Positions 1-8,796 of a stretch of DNA of 64,000 nt are shown piece after piece. The stretch is from assembly GCF_003428645.1 (NCBI RefSeq), contig NZ_QVQH01000001.1, forward strand, positions 401,110-465,109. The letters run 5' to 3'. The position numbers were made by a program, and so were the translations under genes. Position 1 is the first letter of the stretch. Each line of letters starts with the position of its first letter. The DNA is from Geodermatophilus marinus. Lineage in GTDB: Bacteria > Actinomycetota > Actinomycetes > Mycobacteriales > Geodermatophilaceae. The notes beneath the pieces are model-generated. The model saw nothing but the letters and a program-made list of their open reading frames with translations, was not told where the DNA came from and made no database searches.

Positions 1-314
1 CCCCCTACAAGCACCTCTCCAGCGGCATGAAGGTCCGCGTGGCGTTCGCCGTGGTCTCCCGGCTCGAGGAACCGATCCTGCTCGTCGACGAGGTGCTCGC
101 GGTCGGTGACGCGGCGTTCCGCAAGAAGTGCTACGCCCGCATCGAGGAGATGACCCGTGGTGGGACGACGCTGTTCGTCGTCTCCCACAACGAGGCCGAC
201 CTGCGCCGCTTCTGCGGGCGGGGCATCTACCTCGCGAAGGGCGGCCTGGTCTTCGACGGCCCGATGGAGGAGGCCCTCGAGCGCTACGGGTCCGACAGCG
301 GGCTGCTGCGGTGA
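1..314 (+). CDS. Polysaccharide/teichoic-acid ABC exporter ATPase, C-terminal fragment
   Basis: The window opens inside this gene (frame from base 3) and shows its last 103 residues. Visible are the ABC signature region (HLSSGMK), a Walker B segment ending in DEVLAVGD, and the H-loop (VVSHNEADL). The DEVLAVGDAAFRKKC signature is typical of TagH/Wzt-type ATPases, which with a two-subunit permease move lipid-linked wall polymers or O-antigens across the membrane. There is no C-terminal carbohydrate-binding extension, so it resembles TagH more than long Wzt. Its stop lies 10 bases before a CDP-glycerol/ribitol transferase gene, which supports a teichoic-acid-like substrate. The permease is presumably upstream, outside the window. 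Confidence 0.88.
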   Translation, partial: PYKHLSSGMKVRVAFAVVSRLEEPILLVDEVLAVGDAAFRKKCYARIEEMTRGGTTLFVVSHNEADLRRFCGRGIYLAKGGLVFDGPMEEALERYGSDSGLLR

Positions 315-324
315 GCCCGGCGTG

Positions 325-2214
325 ATGTCCTCCCCCGGCGCCTGGGTGCGCCGGCTGCCCACCCTGCCGGCCCCGGGGGCGCTCCTCGCTCTGGCCGGGG
401 TCGCCGCCGTGTCGGGCTGGGCCCCCGTGGTGCCGGCCGGCCTCCTGGCGGTGGCGGTCCTCGACGCCCTGGCCACCGACCGCGACGCGGATGCCGACGC
501 CGGGCAGGCGCGGCGCGTCGACGCCGCGCTCGGGACGACGCTGTGGGGCCTGGTCCTGCTGCTGCACGGGGCACGGGAGTGGTCGCCCGGCGTCCTCCGG
601 GTCGTCGTCGTGGCACTCGCCGTCCAGGTGTGCCTCGTCGCCCTCACCTCGGCGGTCCACACCGGCCTCGACGGGCTGCACCGGTACCCGGCTGCCCGTG
701 GCCTCCCCGGTGTGGGCGCCGTACCGCTGGTCCGCCGCCCCTCGGCGCAGCTGGTGGCCCTGCTGCCGCAGATGGCCCTCCTCGTGCCCGCCGTCCTGGC
801 GCCGCAGCGACCGGCGGTCGTGGCGGCGGCCGCGGGAGCCGGACTGCTCGCCGGTGCAGCCGCCGTCGTCCGCTGGGTCCTCGCGCTCCACCGGGCCCGC
901 GGACGGCGGCAGGCGGTCCTGCAGGGGATGCGCGACCACCTCCGAAGCACGCACCCGACCGTCGTCCTCTACGCCGGCGAGGGTGTGGCGGCCCTGCACG
1001 AGGTCACGATGTGGCTGCCCTCGCTGGAGCGGCTCAGCGTCGACGCGGTGCTGCTCATGCGCAACCGCCGGGCGCTGGAGCGGCTCCCGGCGACGACCCT
1101 GCCGGTGCTCTGCGTGCCCGGGGCGACCGACCTGATGTCCCTGCCGCTGGAGCGGTTCCGCGTGGGGCTGTTCGTCTCCAACGTCGGCAACAACATCCAC
1201 CTACTGCGCGTCCCCGGCGTGCGGACGGCGTTCATCGGGCACGGCGACAGCGACAAGAACGCCTCGGCCAACCCCTACAGCAAGGTCTACGACGAGATCT
1301 GGGTGGCCGGCCCGGCGGGTCGCGACCGCTACCTGCGCGCCGATACCGGCGTCCGGCCCGACGCCGTGGTCGAGGTGGGCCGGCCCCAGCTGGAACTGGT
1401 CCGCCGGGCCCCGGCGACACGCCCGGACGTCGTGACGCTGCTCTACGCGCCCACCTGGGAGGGCTGGAACAGCGAGCAGGACTACGCGTCCGTGGCCTCC
1501 CACGGCGAGGCGCTGGTCCGTGCGGTGCTGGGGCACCCCGACCGCATCCGGCTGGTCTACCGTCCGCACCCCTACGCGGGCCGCCGGTCACCGGCGGTCG
1601 CCGCCGCGCACCGGCGGATCGTGGATCTGCTCGGCGCCGCCAACCAGGCCGCGGGGGTCGACGTCCCCACCGTGCTGGAGGCCGAGCCTGCACCGGAGGC
1701 GTCCTCGGCGGCATCGGCCGAGCGCGACGCCGTCCGGCGGGGGGAGCAGCGACTGGCCGAGCGGCCGCCGACCGCCCACGTCGTCCTGGGGGCCGGGGCC
1801 GTCCCGCTGATCAGCTCCCTCAACGCCGCGTCGGCCCTCGTGACCGACGTGTCCAGCGTCCTCACCGACTTCCTGGCCAGCGACAAGCCGGTGGCCGTCT
1901 GCGACGCCCAGCAGCGCGGGCCCGAGCGGTTCGTCGCCGACTTCCCCTCTGCGGCGTCCGCGACGGTGCTGGCCACCGACCCGGCGGAGCTGGCCGCCTT
2001 CTGCGACGTCGTGACCGGGCGGCGGCCCGACCCCGCTGCCCCGGCCCGCGCCGGCGTCCGGCGGCAGCTCCTGGGCCCCGCGGAACCAACGGCGACGGCG
2101 CGCTTCGACGCCGCCGTCACCGCGCTGGCCGCTCGCGCCCACGCGCTGGGGCCGGTCGCCCCCGATCCCGACCCGACGACCCCGGCAGTCCCGACCGCAG
2201 GCACAGGAAGGTGA
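325..2214 (+). CDS. Membrane-anchored CDP-glycerol/CDP-ribitol polyolphosphotransferase
   Basis: A 629-residue protein in two parts. The first ~240 residues hold about five hydrophobic segments. The rest is a CDP-glycerol glycerophosphotransferase domain (TagB/TagF/TarL family) with the motifs HGDSDK, VGRPQLE, LYAPTWEG, YRPHPY and TDVSSVLTDF. Family members add glycerol-phosphate or ribitol-phosphate units to a lipid-linked carrier at the inner membrane face. Most TagF-like enzymes are peripheral and lack built-in membrane segments, so the N-terminal part is unusual. The ATG at 325 is used; a GTG at 322 is equally possible. It lies 10 bases after the exporter ATPase and 7 before the next glycosyltransferase, so the three are probably one operon. 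The glycerol versus ribitol substrate cannot be read from sequence; the Bcs1-like gene at 8797-10293 favours ribitol. Confidence 0.85.
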   Translation: MSSPGAWVRRLPTLPAPGALLALAGVAAVSGWAPVVPAGLLAVAVLDALATDRDADADAGQARRVDAALGTTLWGLVLLLHGAREWSPGVLRVVVVALAVQVCLVALTSAVHTGLDGLHRYPAARGLPGVGAVPLVRRPSAQLVALLPQMALLVPAVLAPQRPAVVAAAAGAGLLAGAAAVVRWVLALHRARGRRQAVLQGMRDHLRSTHPTVVLYAGEGVAALHEVTMWLPSLERLSVDAVLLMRNRRALERLPATTLPVLCVPGATDLMSLPLERFRVGLFVSNVGNNIHLLRVPGVRTAFIGHGDSDKNASANPYSKVYDEIWVAGPAGRDRYLRADTGVRPDAVVEVGRPQLELVRRAPATRPDVVTLLYAPTWEGWNSEQDYASVASHGEALVRAVLGHPDRIRLVYRPHPYAGRRSPAVAAAHRRIVDLLGAANQAAGVDVPTVLEAEPAPEASSAASAERDAVRRGEQRLAERPPTAHVVLGAGAVPLISSLNAASALVTDVSSVLTDFLASDKPVAVCDAQQRGPERFVADFPSAASATVLATDPAELAAFCDVVTGRRPDPAAPARAGVRRQLLGPAEPTATARFDAAVTALAARAHALGPVAPDPDPTTPAVPTAGTGR

Positions 2215-2221
2215 GGGGACA

Positions 2222-3736
2222 GTGCGCGAGATCTACATGCTGATCCACCAGATCGGCACGCAGGCCGGCGGGATGACCCTCTCGATGATGACGAGGGCCA
2301 ACCTGTTCGCCGCGAACGGCTGGCGCGCGGCGCTCGTCACCACCGACCCCCGGCGCGACTACCGCGAGGTCGAGGCGGAGTACCGGCGGCTCGGCCTGCT
2401 GCGGCCCGACGCCCGCCTCCTCAACATCTTCGAGCACCACCGGCAGCAGGCCGGCGCCGCCGACCCGGACGTGCGCGGTGAGTTCGCCGACCTGCCGCGC
2501 ACCGACGAGCCGGGGATGCTCCGTGCCGTCTCGGCCGGGACCGACGGCCGGGGCGCCCGGTACTTCGAGGGCGGGCGCTACCGGATGTACAAGCAGTGGC
2601 GCGCGGACGGTTCGCTTGAGTTCGTCGACTTCTTCGACGACGCGCACCGCCGCACCCGGCGGGTGGAGTTCACCACCGGCGACGAGGCGCGGCGGGAGCT
2701 CAGCTACGACCCCTACGGCACAATCGTCGTCCAGGACCGGTTCCTCGACACCGACGGCTTCTGCTACGCGATGCGCTGGATGGGGGTCAAGAACCGGGCC
2801 GTCTACAAGGTGCTCACCTTCGACCGGTCCGGCGCGGTCCGCGAGTACGGCTCCACGACCGAGTGGGAGACCGCCTGGCTGGACCAGCTGGCGGCGAGCG
2901 GCCCGGCGCGACCGGTCTTCATCGGTGACGGGATCGGCGGCATCGCCACCCTGCCGGGTGTCCGGGCGAACGGGGCCCTGAGGTTCATGCAGATCCACAA
3001 CAACCACCTGGCCCAGCCGCTGGTGGACAGGACCACGGTGCAGGCCGACCACGACCGGGTCTTCCGTGCGGCCCGGTCCGTCGACGGGATCATCGTCCTC
3101 ACCGAGCGCCAGCGCCGGGACCTGCACGACATGTACGGCATCGGCGACATCACGCACGTCATCCCGCACGCGTTCGCCGACACCCCGGCGCTGCAGGAGG
3201 AGCGCGAGCCGTGCACGGCGGTGACCGTGGCACGGCTGAGCGACCAGAAGGCCATCGATGCCGGCATCCGGGCGTTCCGCCACGTCGTCGAGGAGCTGCC
3301 GCAGGCCGTCTACCGCATCTACGGCACGGGCGAGGAGCGGGAGAAGCTGGCCCGGGTCATCGAGGAGCAGGGCCTGCAGGGCAACGTCTTCCTCGAGGGC
3401 TTCACCCGCGAGGCGACCAGGCAGATGGCCCGCGCCCAGGTCTCGGTGATCACCTCCGCCTACGAGGGCTTCTGCCTCTCGGCCGCGGAGTCCTGCCTGC
3501 AGGAGACACCGGTGGTGGCCTTCGACGTGGACTACGGGCCCTCGGACATCGTGCCCGGGGACAAGCAGGGGTCCATCCTCCCGGGCCGGGACGAGCGCAC
3601 GCTGGCCCGGGAGATCGTCCGCTACCTGAGCAGCGACCGGCTGCGCCGCAAGGTCGGCGCCCGAGCGCGCCAGTCGGTCCTGGAGCGATTCGGGGAGCAG
3701 GCGGTCTTCGAACGGTGGAACCGCCTCCTGGCCTGA
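2222..3736 (+). CDS. Family 4 glycosyltransferase, TagE-like
   Basis: A 504-residue retaining GT-B glycosyltransferase. The N-terminal third has the GG-M-T-SMM-RAN pattern seen in poly(glycerol-phosphate) alpha-glucosyltransferases such as TagE. The C-terminal GT4 domain (~residues 330-500) has a nucleotide-sugar site with the E-x7-E motif in YEGFCLSAAES. The likely job is to add sugar side chains to the polyol-phosphate polymer made by its neighbours. The GTG start has a GAGGGGA ribosome site five bases upstream and lies 7 bases after the preceding stop. The family is clear; the exact donor sugar and acceptor are inference from context. Confidence 0.82.
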   Translation: MREIYMLIHQIGTQAGGMTLSMMTRANLFAANGWRAALVTTDPRRDYREVEAEYRRLGLLRPDARLLNIFEHHRQQAGAADPDVRGEFADLPRTDEPGMLRAVSAGTDGRGARYFEGGRYRMYKQWRADGSLEFVDFFDDAHRRTRRVEFTTGDEARRELSYDPYGTIVVQDRFLDTDGFCYAMRWMGVKNRAVYKVLTFDRSGAVREYGSTTEWETAWLDQLAASGPARPVFIGDGIGGIATLPGVRANGALRFMQIHNNHLAQPLVDRTTVQADHDRVFRAARSVDGIIVLTERQRRDLHDMYGIGDITHVIPHAFADTPALQEEREPCTAVTVARLSDQKAIDAGIRAFRHVVEELPQAVYRIYGTGEEREKLARVIEEQGLQGNVFLEGFTREATRQMARAQVSVITSAYEGFCLSAAESCLQETPVVAFDVDYGPSDIVPGDKQGSILPGRDERTLAREIVRYLSSDRLRRKVGARARQSVLERFGEQAVFERWNRLLA

Positions 3737-3996
3737 CTGTGAGGGTGTCAGCCGCCGCTACACCGCCGGGTCTCAAGGCACCACGGTCCCGGTCATGAGC
3801 GCGACGTCCTCCACGCGGATCTCATCGGGCCCACCTCGCACGATGGGGTCGGAGAGCGACTCACGATGCACTGCAGTCACACCGACGACGGACACCTCTT
3901 CGCTACCGGCGGGCGCCCGGAGTTCCGCTCGCGTCCGTGCCAGGGTCGGTCGTGCTCGACATCCGCACCCACGCGGTCACCCAGGGCGTTCCCCAT

Positions 3997-5154
3997 GTGA
4001 CGCGACCGGGATCCAGCGCTGGAGATCCTCGGACGCCAGCCCAGGTTTCCGGTGTCACCCAGGGCGCCGGGCCGGCGAATGTCGCTGGACGGATGCGGGC
4101 CCTCGACGGCCTGCGGCTGGTGGTGGCGCTGATGGTCGCCCTCTACCACTACCTGGGCAGGGAGTCGGCGTCCGACTTCTGGGGCGTAGACGTCCACCGG
4201 GTCTTCCCGAACGCCGACTTCCTGGCCCACTACGGCTGGTTGGGCGTCCAGATCTTCTTCGTCATCAGTGGCTTCGTCATCTGCATGAGCAGCTGGGGGA
4301 AGTCCGTCGGCCAGTTCGCCACATCGCGGGTGGTCCGGCTGTACCCGGTGTACTGGGCGGCCATCTGTCTGACCTTCCTGGTCGTGACGTTCGTGCCGAC
4401 CGTGATCGAGGCCCCCACGCTGGGCGCGGTGCTCGCGAACATGACGATGTTCCAGGAGGGGCTCGGCGCGCGGCACGTCGACGGCGTCTACTGGACCCTC
4501 TGGGTCGAGCTCCGCTTCTACCTGCTCTTCGCCCTGGTCGTGTGGACCGGCCTGTCGTACCGGAAGGTCGCCCTCTTCTGCGCGGCCTGGACGATCGCCA
4601 TCCCCCTGTCGGACCGGATCGGCAACGGGCTGGTGTCGTACCTGGTGCAACCCAAGTACGCCTGCTTCTTCCTCCTCGGGATCGGCTTCTACCTGCTGCA
4701 CCGGTTCGGCAACCAGTTCGTCACCTGGCTGCTCGTCGGGGCGAACGGCGCCTTCACCCTGTTCCGGCTGGAGACGTTCATGCCGCACCAGGAAGACGTC
4801 ACCGGCAGGGACGTCCACTACTGGGGCGTGCTGGTGATGGTGGGCCTGATGGCCCTGTTCTTCCTGGCCCTGGTGCGGGGGCGGCTGGACTGGATGTCTT
4901 GGCGGTGGCTGACGGTCGCCGGCGCGCTGAGCTACCCCTTCTACCTGATCCACCAGAACGTCGGGTACACCATGATCGGCGTCCTCGCCGGGCGGCACGG
5001 CGTCTCCGCCTACGTCGTCCTGCCGGCGACGGTGCTCGCCATGCTGCTGCTGTCCTGGCTCCTCCACCGCCTCGTCGAGCGCCCGGTCAGCGCATTCCTG
5101 CAGCGCCAGCTGCGCCGCCCCGGCCTGCTCGACCCGCAGCCCGTCTCCCGCTGA
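3997..5154 (+). CDS. Acyltransferase 3 family (OafA/YrhL-like) membrane protein
   Basis: About 385 residues with ~10 hydrophobic segments. Family motifs include RALDGLR at the start of helix 1, GWLGVQIFFVISGFVI and YWTLWVELRFYLLF. Such integral membrane enzymes transfer acetyl or other acyl groups from the cytoplasm to extracytoplasmic sugars or wall polymers. Given the neighbours, O-acylation of the exported polyol-phosphate polymer is likely. The start is uncertain: the frame is open from GTG 3937, GTG 3997 has a weak AGGG upstream, and ATG 4093 begins right at the conserved RALDGLR. The 260 bases before it hold no other gene that I can support. Confidence 0.83.
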   Translation: MTRPGSSAGDPRTPAQVSGVTQGAGPANVAGRMRALDGLRLVVALMVALYHYLGRESASDFWGVDVHRVFPNADFLAHYGWLGVQIFFVISGFVICMSSWGKSVGQFATSRVVRLYPVYWAAICLTFLVVTFVPTVIEAPTLGAVLANMTMFQEGLGARHVDGVYWTLWVELRFYLLFALVVWTGLSYRKVALFCAAWTIAIPLSDRIGNGLVSYLVQPKYACFFLLGIGFYLLHRFGNQFVTWLLVGANGAFTLFRLETFMPHQEDVTGRDVHYWGVLVMVGLMALFFLALVRGRLDWMSWRWLTVAGALSYPFYLIHQNVGYTMIGVLAGRHGVSAYVVLPATVLAMLLLSWLLHRLVERPVSAFLQRQLRRPGLLDPQPVSR

Positions 5155-5798
5155 GCTCGTCGGCCGGTCCTCCGCGCCGGTGAGCCGCACGGCTGTGGTG
5201 CCGGGCTCGTGTACGAGGGCGACCACCGCGTGATGCTCCGGGCTCGGGTGATCGGCGGTGGCCGTGGAGGAAGTGCGGCCCGGGCCGACGACGTCGACCG
5301 GGCCGCCCCGGCTGCCGCACCAGTCGGAGGCCGACCGGCGGATCCGCCGGCCGTGGGCGGCCTTCGAGCAGCTGCGCGCCGCGCTGGCCGCCGGGGTGGA
5401 CGTCGATCACTGCGCCCAGGTCGACGCCAGCGCGCTGCCGGTCGAGCACCCCTCCCGGGTCCGCGGCCCCGACGGCCGGGTCGGCCCGAATGACCTGGTC
5501 GCCGGCTCCGGCCGCGACTGTGCGCACGGCGAGTGGTCTCCGGTCCCCGGCTGACCCTCGATACCGATTCGGCCCCAGCGCGCCGGCCTGCCCCGCGCGC
5601 TGCGCCCGGTGATCGCCTGCCGGCGCAACTACATCAAGGTCACCGTCGGCGAGCTCCCCGACCGGATTGCGCCCGCCCACCACGGCGCGCACACCTCCTG
5701 AGGCCTGCCGACCCGCACCGCCGCCACCATCGCCGCGCACGCCCTGCTACGCGTTCATCCCACCGACCTCGGGGTTGGGTCGACCCAGAGGAGGCGTC
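5155..5798. other. 640-base region without an intact gene; probable decayed coding DNA
   Basis: This lies between a plus-strand acyltransferase and the end of a minus-strand operon. Short open frames exist on both strands (for example 5258-5554), but none has a recognisable domain or good start. One plus-strand stretch near 5585-5700 reads like the end of a protein (ALRPVIACRRNYIKVTVGELPD, then a stop after HGAHTS) without a usable start. I read it as remnants of a lost gene at the boundary between two convergent wall-polymer operons. I see no transposase, terminal repeat or clear terminator. Confidence 0.4.
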
Positions 5799-6632
5799 TC
5801 AGGCCCGCAGCCGGGAGGAGGTCACGATTGCGAGGAAGTGGCCGGCCACGGCGAGCAGGGACGCGGGGACCAGCGCCACGAGGAGCACGCGGGTCCCGGT
5901 CAGGTCGCCGGTCACGACGTCGAACAGCGCCGCGGCGACCACCAGCAGGCTCAGCTCGATCGAGTGATAGAGCCGGTGGAACGGCACGAAGCGGGCCAAG
6001 CGTCGCAGCCGGGCCAGGCCCGAGGCGCCAGGCGCGGTGGTGGCCTCGTCGTCGGCTGCCCGCGCCAGGCCGGCCGACGCCCGGGCCACGTGCACCATGT
6101 CGTTGAGCGCCTTGTTCAGCACGATGACCACGGCCAGGAGCGCCCCGAGGGTCGTCCACCCGTACCCGCCGGGCAGGTCGCCGAGCCTGCCCGCGGCGCG
6201 CACCCCCAGGGCCAGCGGGATGAGCGACTCGGTGAGGTAGTGGCCGACCTTGTCCAGGAAGACGCCGAGCGGGCTCGACGTCCCCCGCCAGCGGGCGACC
6301 TCGCCGTCGCTGGCGTCCCAGAGCATCTGCAGCTGGGTCAGCAGCACGGCCAGGAGCGCCCCGCCGAGACCCGGGACGAGCAGCGCGAACCCCGACGCGG
6401 CGCCGGTGACAATCATGAGCGCGGTGACCGCGTTCGCCGTCAGGCCGGCGCGGACCAGCAGGCGGGTCAGGTACGGCGAGACGCGCCGCATGTAGAGGTC
6501 GCCGGTCCAGTGCTCGGCGGTCCGGCGACCCCGGATGGCCGGCGGCTGGGTGACCTCCCGCAGCTGCGCGATGGTCGGCCGGGCGGGCCGCTGTGGCGCG
6601 GTGCCGGTGGTCTCCGGTGCGGTGGTGCTCAT
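5799..6632 (-). CDS. CDP-alcohol phosphatidyltransferase family membrane protein, altered active site
   Basis: 277 residues with about five to six membrane segments after a ~60-residue cytoplasmic lead. The family motif D-x2-DG-x2-AR-x8-G-x3-D-x3-D appears as DASDGEVAR...GVFLDKVGH: seven of the eight fixed residues are present and the last Asp is His. In characterised enzymes that last Asp acts as the catalytic base. The protein ends a four-gene minus-strand operon and overlaps the preceding transferase by four bases (ATGA). By context it may make or modify the lipid anchor or a head group of the wall polymer. It may be a divergent subfamily that uses His, or inactive. Confidence 0.8.
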   Translation of the reverse strand: MSTTAPETTGTAPQRPARPTIAQLREVTQPPAIRGRRTAEHWTGDLYMRRVSPYLTRLLVRAGLTANAVTALMIVTGAASGFALLVPGLGGALLAVLLTQLQMLWDASDGEVARWRGTSSPLGVFLDKVGHYLTESLIPLALGVRAAGRLGDLPGGYGWTTLGALLAVVIVLNKALNDMVHVARASAGLARAADDEATTAPGASGLARLRRLARFVPFHRLYHSIELSLLVVAAALFDVVTGDLTGTRVLLVALVPASLLAVAGHFLAIVTSSRLRA

Positions 6633-7873
6633 CGTGGGCCTTCCGTGGTGCGTGCCGGCCGACGGGCGTCCCGGGCGGCGAGGACCTCGGCGCAGGCCGC
6701 CACGAACCGGGCTGCCGCCGGTCCGTCGGCGGGGTCGCCGAGGTAGTGCGTGCGGAGGCGGGCGCGGACGTCCCGCTCCTCGTCGGTCTCCAGGCAGCGG
6801 CGCAGCAGGGCGCCGGCCGCGCCGGCCTCCCCGGCGGTCACCCGGGGGACGGCCTCCAGCAGGGCCGAGGGCCGGACCAGGGCCCCGGCCTCCCGGGGGA
6901 CCGTGACGACGAGCGGCCGGCCGGTGGGCAGCCACTCGGTGGCCATCGACGAGATGTCGGTGACCAGCGCGTCGGCGCCGGCGAAGGCGTCGGCCAGCGC
7001 GGCGCCGCCGTCCACGGTGCTGCCCGTGGCCCGCGCGGCGGGCTCGTCGAACGCCCGGCGCAGCGCGGCGTCGGCCACGGCCACGTCCGGCCGGTTGGCG
7101 CCGGTGCGCGGGTGCGGCCGGTACACCACCCGGAAGCCCTCGGCCAGCAGCGAGCGGACCAGCGCGGCCCCGTGGGTGGCCACCGAGCTGTAGGCCATGG
7201 CCGGCTGGGCGCCCTCCCAGGTCGGCGCGTAGAGCACCGTGGGGGGCTCGCCCGCCGCGCGGGGGCGCCGGGGCGCCACCGCGGGCAGCTGGGGCCGGCC
7301 CACGACGACGAGCCGGTCCGGGTCGAACCACATGAGCTCGTCGCGCACCCGGTCGACCCCGGCCTGGCCGGCGACGAAGGTGAAGTCGTAGGCCTTGAGC
7401 TGGTTGGACGCCGACACGGCCTTGTCGCTCTCGCCGTGGCCGACGTAGACGTGCGCGAGGGAGGCGAAGCGCAGGAACTGGAAGTTGCGCGGGTGGTGGC
7501 TGGCGTAGAGGGCCAGGCCGAGGGCGCCGCGCTCCACCAGCCCCTCCAGGGTGGCGGTCCGGGCGACGCAGTGCACGGGCAGCCGGGTCAGCGTGCGCAG
7601 CCGGGCCGTGGTCCGGCTGTCCTGGGTGAGGAGCACGACGCCGTGCTTCCGGTCCAGGTCGAGCAGCGGCTCCAGCCACTGCTCGACCTGGTATGCGTTG
7701 CGCGGGGGCTCCGGGAAGAACACGGCCACCCGCTGCGCCAGGGCGACGTCGCCGAGGGCCGCGTCCTCGCCGATCCCGTCGGGTTCACCACCCGGCAGCA
7801 GGCCCAGCCGCCGGACCAGGCGCCCACCGGTGGAGCGCAGCCGGGACGTCAGGACGGGGGGAACGGGTGGCAC
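6629..7873 (-). CDS. CDP-glycerol/CDP-ribitol polyolphosphotransferase family protein
   Basis: A 414-residue soluble version of the TagB/TagF family. It carries the same motifs as the protein at 325-2214: HGESDK, VGRPQL, LYAPTWEG, YRPHP and TDISSMATEWL. It lacks the multi-helix N-terminus of that paralogue, so it could be the priming transferase while the other polymerises, or the reverse. The GTG start has GGAGGAG about nine bases upstream. It sits 33 bases after the GT2 gene and overlaps the next gene by four bases, so the cistrons are probably translationally coupled. Substrate choice is inferred from the CDP-ribitol synthase at the head of this operon. Confidence 0.84.
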   Translation of the reverse strand: MPPVPPVLTSRLRSTGGRLVRRLGLLPGGEPDGIGEDAALGDVALAQRVAVFFPEPPRNAYQVEQWLEPLLDLDRKHGVVLLTQDSRTTARLRTLTRLPVHCVARTATLEGLVERGALGLALYASHHPRNFQFLRFASLAHVYVGHGESDKAVSASNQLKAYDFTFVAGQAGVDRVRDELMWFDPDRLVVVGRPQLPAVAPRRPRAAGEPPTVLYAPTWEGAQPAMAYSSVATHGAALVRSLLAEGFRVVYRPHPRTGANRPDVAVADAALRRAFDEPAARATGSTVDGGAALADAFAGADALVTDISSMATEWLPTGRPLVVTVPREAGALVRPSALLEAVPRVTAGEAGAAGALLRRCLETDEERDVRARLRTHYLGDPADGPAAARFVAACAEVLAARDARRPARTTEGPR

Positions 7874-7906
7874 TGCGAGGACTCCTCCGGTGGTGCGGGC
7901 GTGGCG

Positions 7907-8779
7907 TCAGACGAGCGGTGGGCGCCCGTGCCGGGCCATCCGGGCGGCGGTCCGCCACCGCAGCGGTCGGCGGGGACCGGCCGGCGTCCGCCACCCCTCC
8001 CACCACCCGCCGAACCAGGGCCGAAGCGTCCCGGGGGTGCGCGCGGACCGGACCACCTGGAGCGCCGTCCAGGTCAGCACGTAGGGGACGCCGAGGGCCC
8101 AGGGCAGGTTGCGCCGGGCCAGCCAGACGCGGTTGCGCGCGTTGAGGCGGAAGAATTCCGCGTGGCGGGTCGTCGCGGTCACCGGGTGCGTGGCCGCCAG
8201 GTCGCCGGCGTAGCGCACGGCGGCGCCGGCGTCCCAGACCCGCCACGCCAGCTCGATGCCCTCGTGGGCGTAGAAGAACGGCGCCGGCCAGCCGCCGGCC
8301 GCCTCGAACACCGCCCGGCGCACCACCACCGCGCCCTCCCAGACGGAGAACGCGGCGCTCGGGCGGTGCCGGTCGCCGACCCGCACCCGGGGCGTCCACC
8401 GGCGCGGTGGCGTGCCGCCGCCGGCGGCGTCGACGCGGGGCTGCAGGAGGCCCAGGCCGGGGTCGGCGGCGAACCGGCGGCACGCCTCGGCCAGGAAGCC
8501 GGGATCGGGGAGCGCGGCGTCGTCGTCCAGGAACAGCAGCAGGCCGCCCTCGACGCGGGGCACGCCGGCGTTGCGCCCGGCGGGGATGCCGACGTTCTCG
8601 GGCAGGGCGAGGGCGGCCACGCCGTCCGGCAGGCCGACCGGCGCCCAGCCGTTGCCGACGACGACCACGTCGGTGCGCACGCCCTCCTGGGCGAGGACCG
8701 AGCGCACCGCCCGGTCGAGGTCGCCGGGGCGCCGGCCCTGGGTCAGGACGACGACGCCGACGTGCGGAACCGGGGCCAT
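7907..8779 (-). CDS. Family 2 glycosyltransferase
   Basis: 290 residues with a GT-A fold. The N-terminal half has a VVVLTQGRR nucleotide-binding strand, the ENVGIPAGRNAG segment and the metal-binding LFLDDDA (DxD-type) motif at about residue 90. The C-terminal part has conserved aromatic and basic positions (FFYAHEGIELAWRVW, matching the ED/Q-RW-type acceptor region). It is probably a sugar transferase that builds the linkage unit or side chains of the surface polymer. It starts 17 bases after the CDP-ribitol synthase-like gene. There is no obvious ribosome site, so coupling to upstream translation is likely. Confidence 0.85.
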   Translation of the reverse strand: MAPVPHVGVVVLTQGRRPGDLDRAVRSVLAQEGVRTDVVVVGNGWAPVGLPDGVAALALPENVGIPAGRNAGVPRVEGGLLLFLDDDAALPDPGFLAEACRRFAADPGLGLLQPRVDAAGGGTPPRRWTPRVRVGDRHRPSAAFSVWEGAVVVRRAVFEAAGGWPAPFFYAHEGIELAWRVWDAGAAVRYAGDLAATHPVTATTRHAEFFRLNARNRVWLARRNLPWALGVPYVLTWTALQVVRSARTPGTLRPWFGGWWEGWRTPAGPRRPLRWRTAARMARHGRPPLV

Positions 8780-8796
8780 GCCGGGGTGGGCGGAGG

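Noticed and set aside
3795..5183. A 462-residue plus-strand frame over the acyltransferase gene
   Set aside because: It is a shadow of the true frame; the translation is Arg/Pro/Gly-rich and has no membrane helices.
5799..7679. A single 626-residue minus-strand protein
   Set aside because: The frame joins out-of-frame sequence of the transferase gene to the phosphatidyltransferase; the real start is ATG 6632 inside it.
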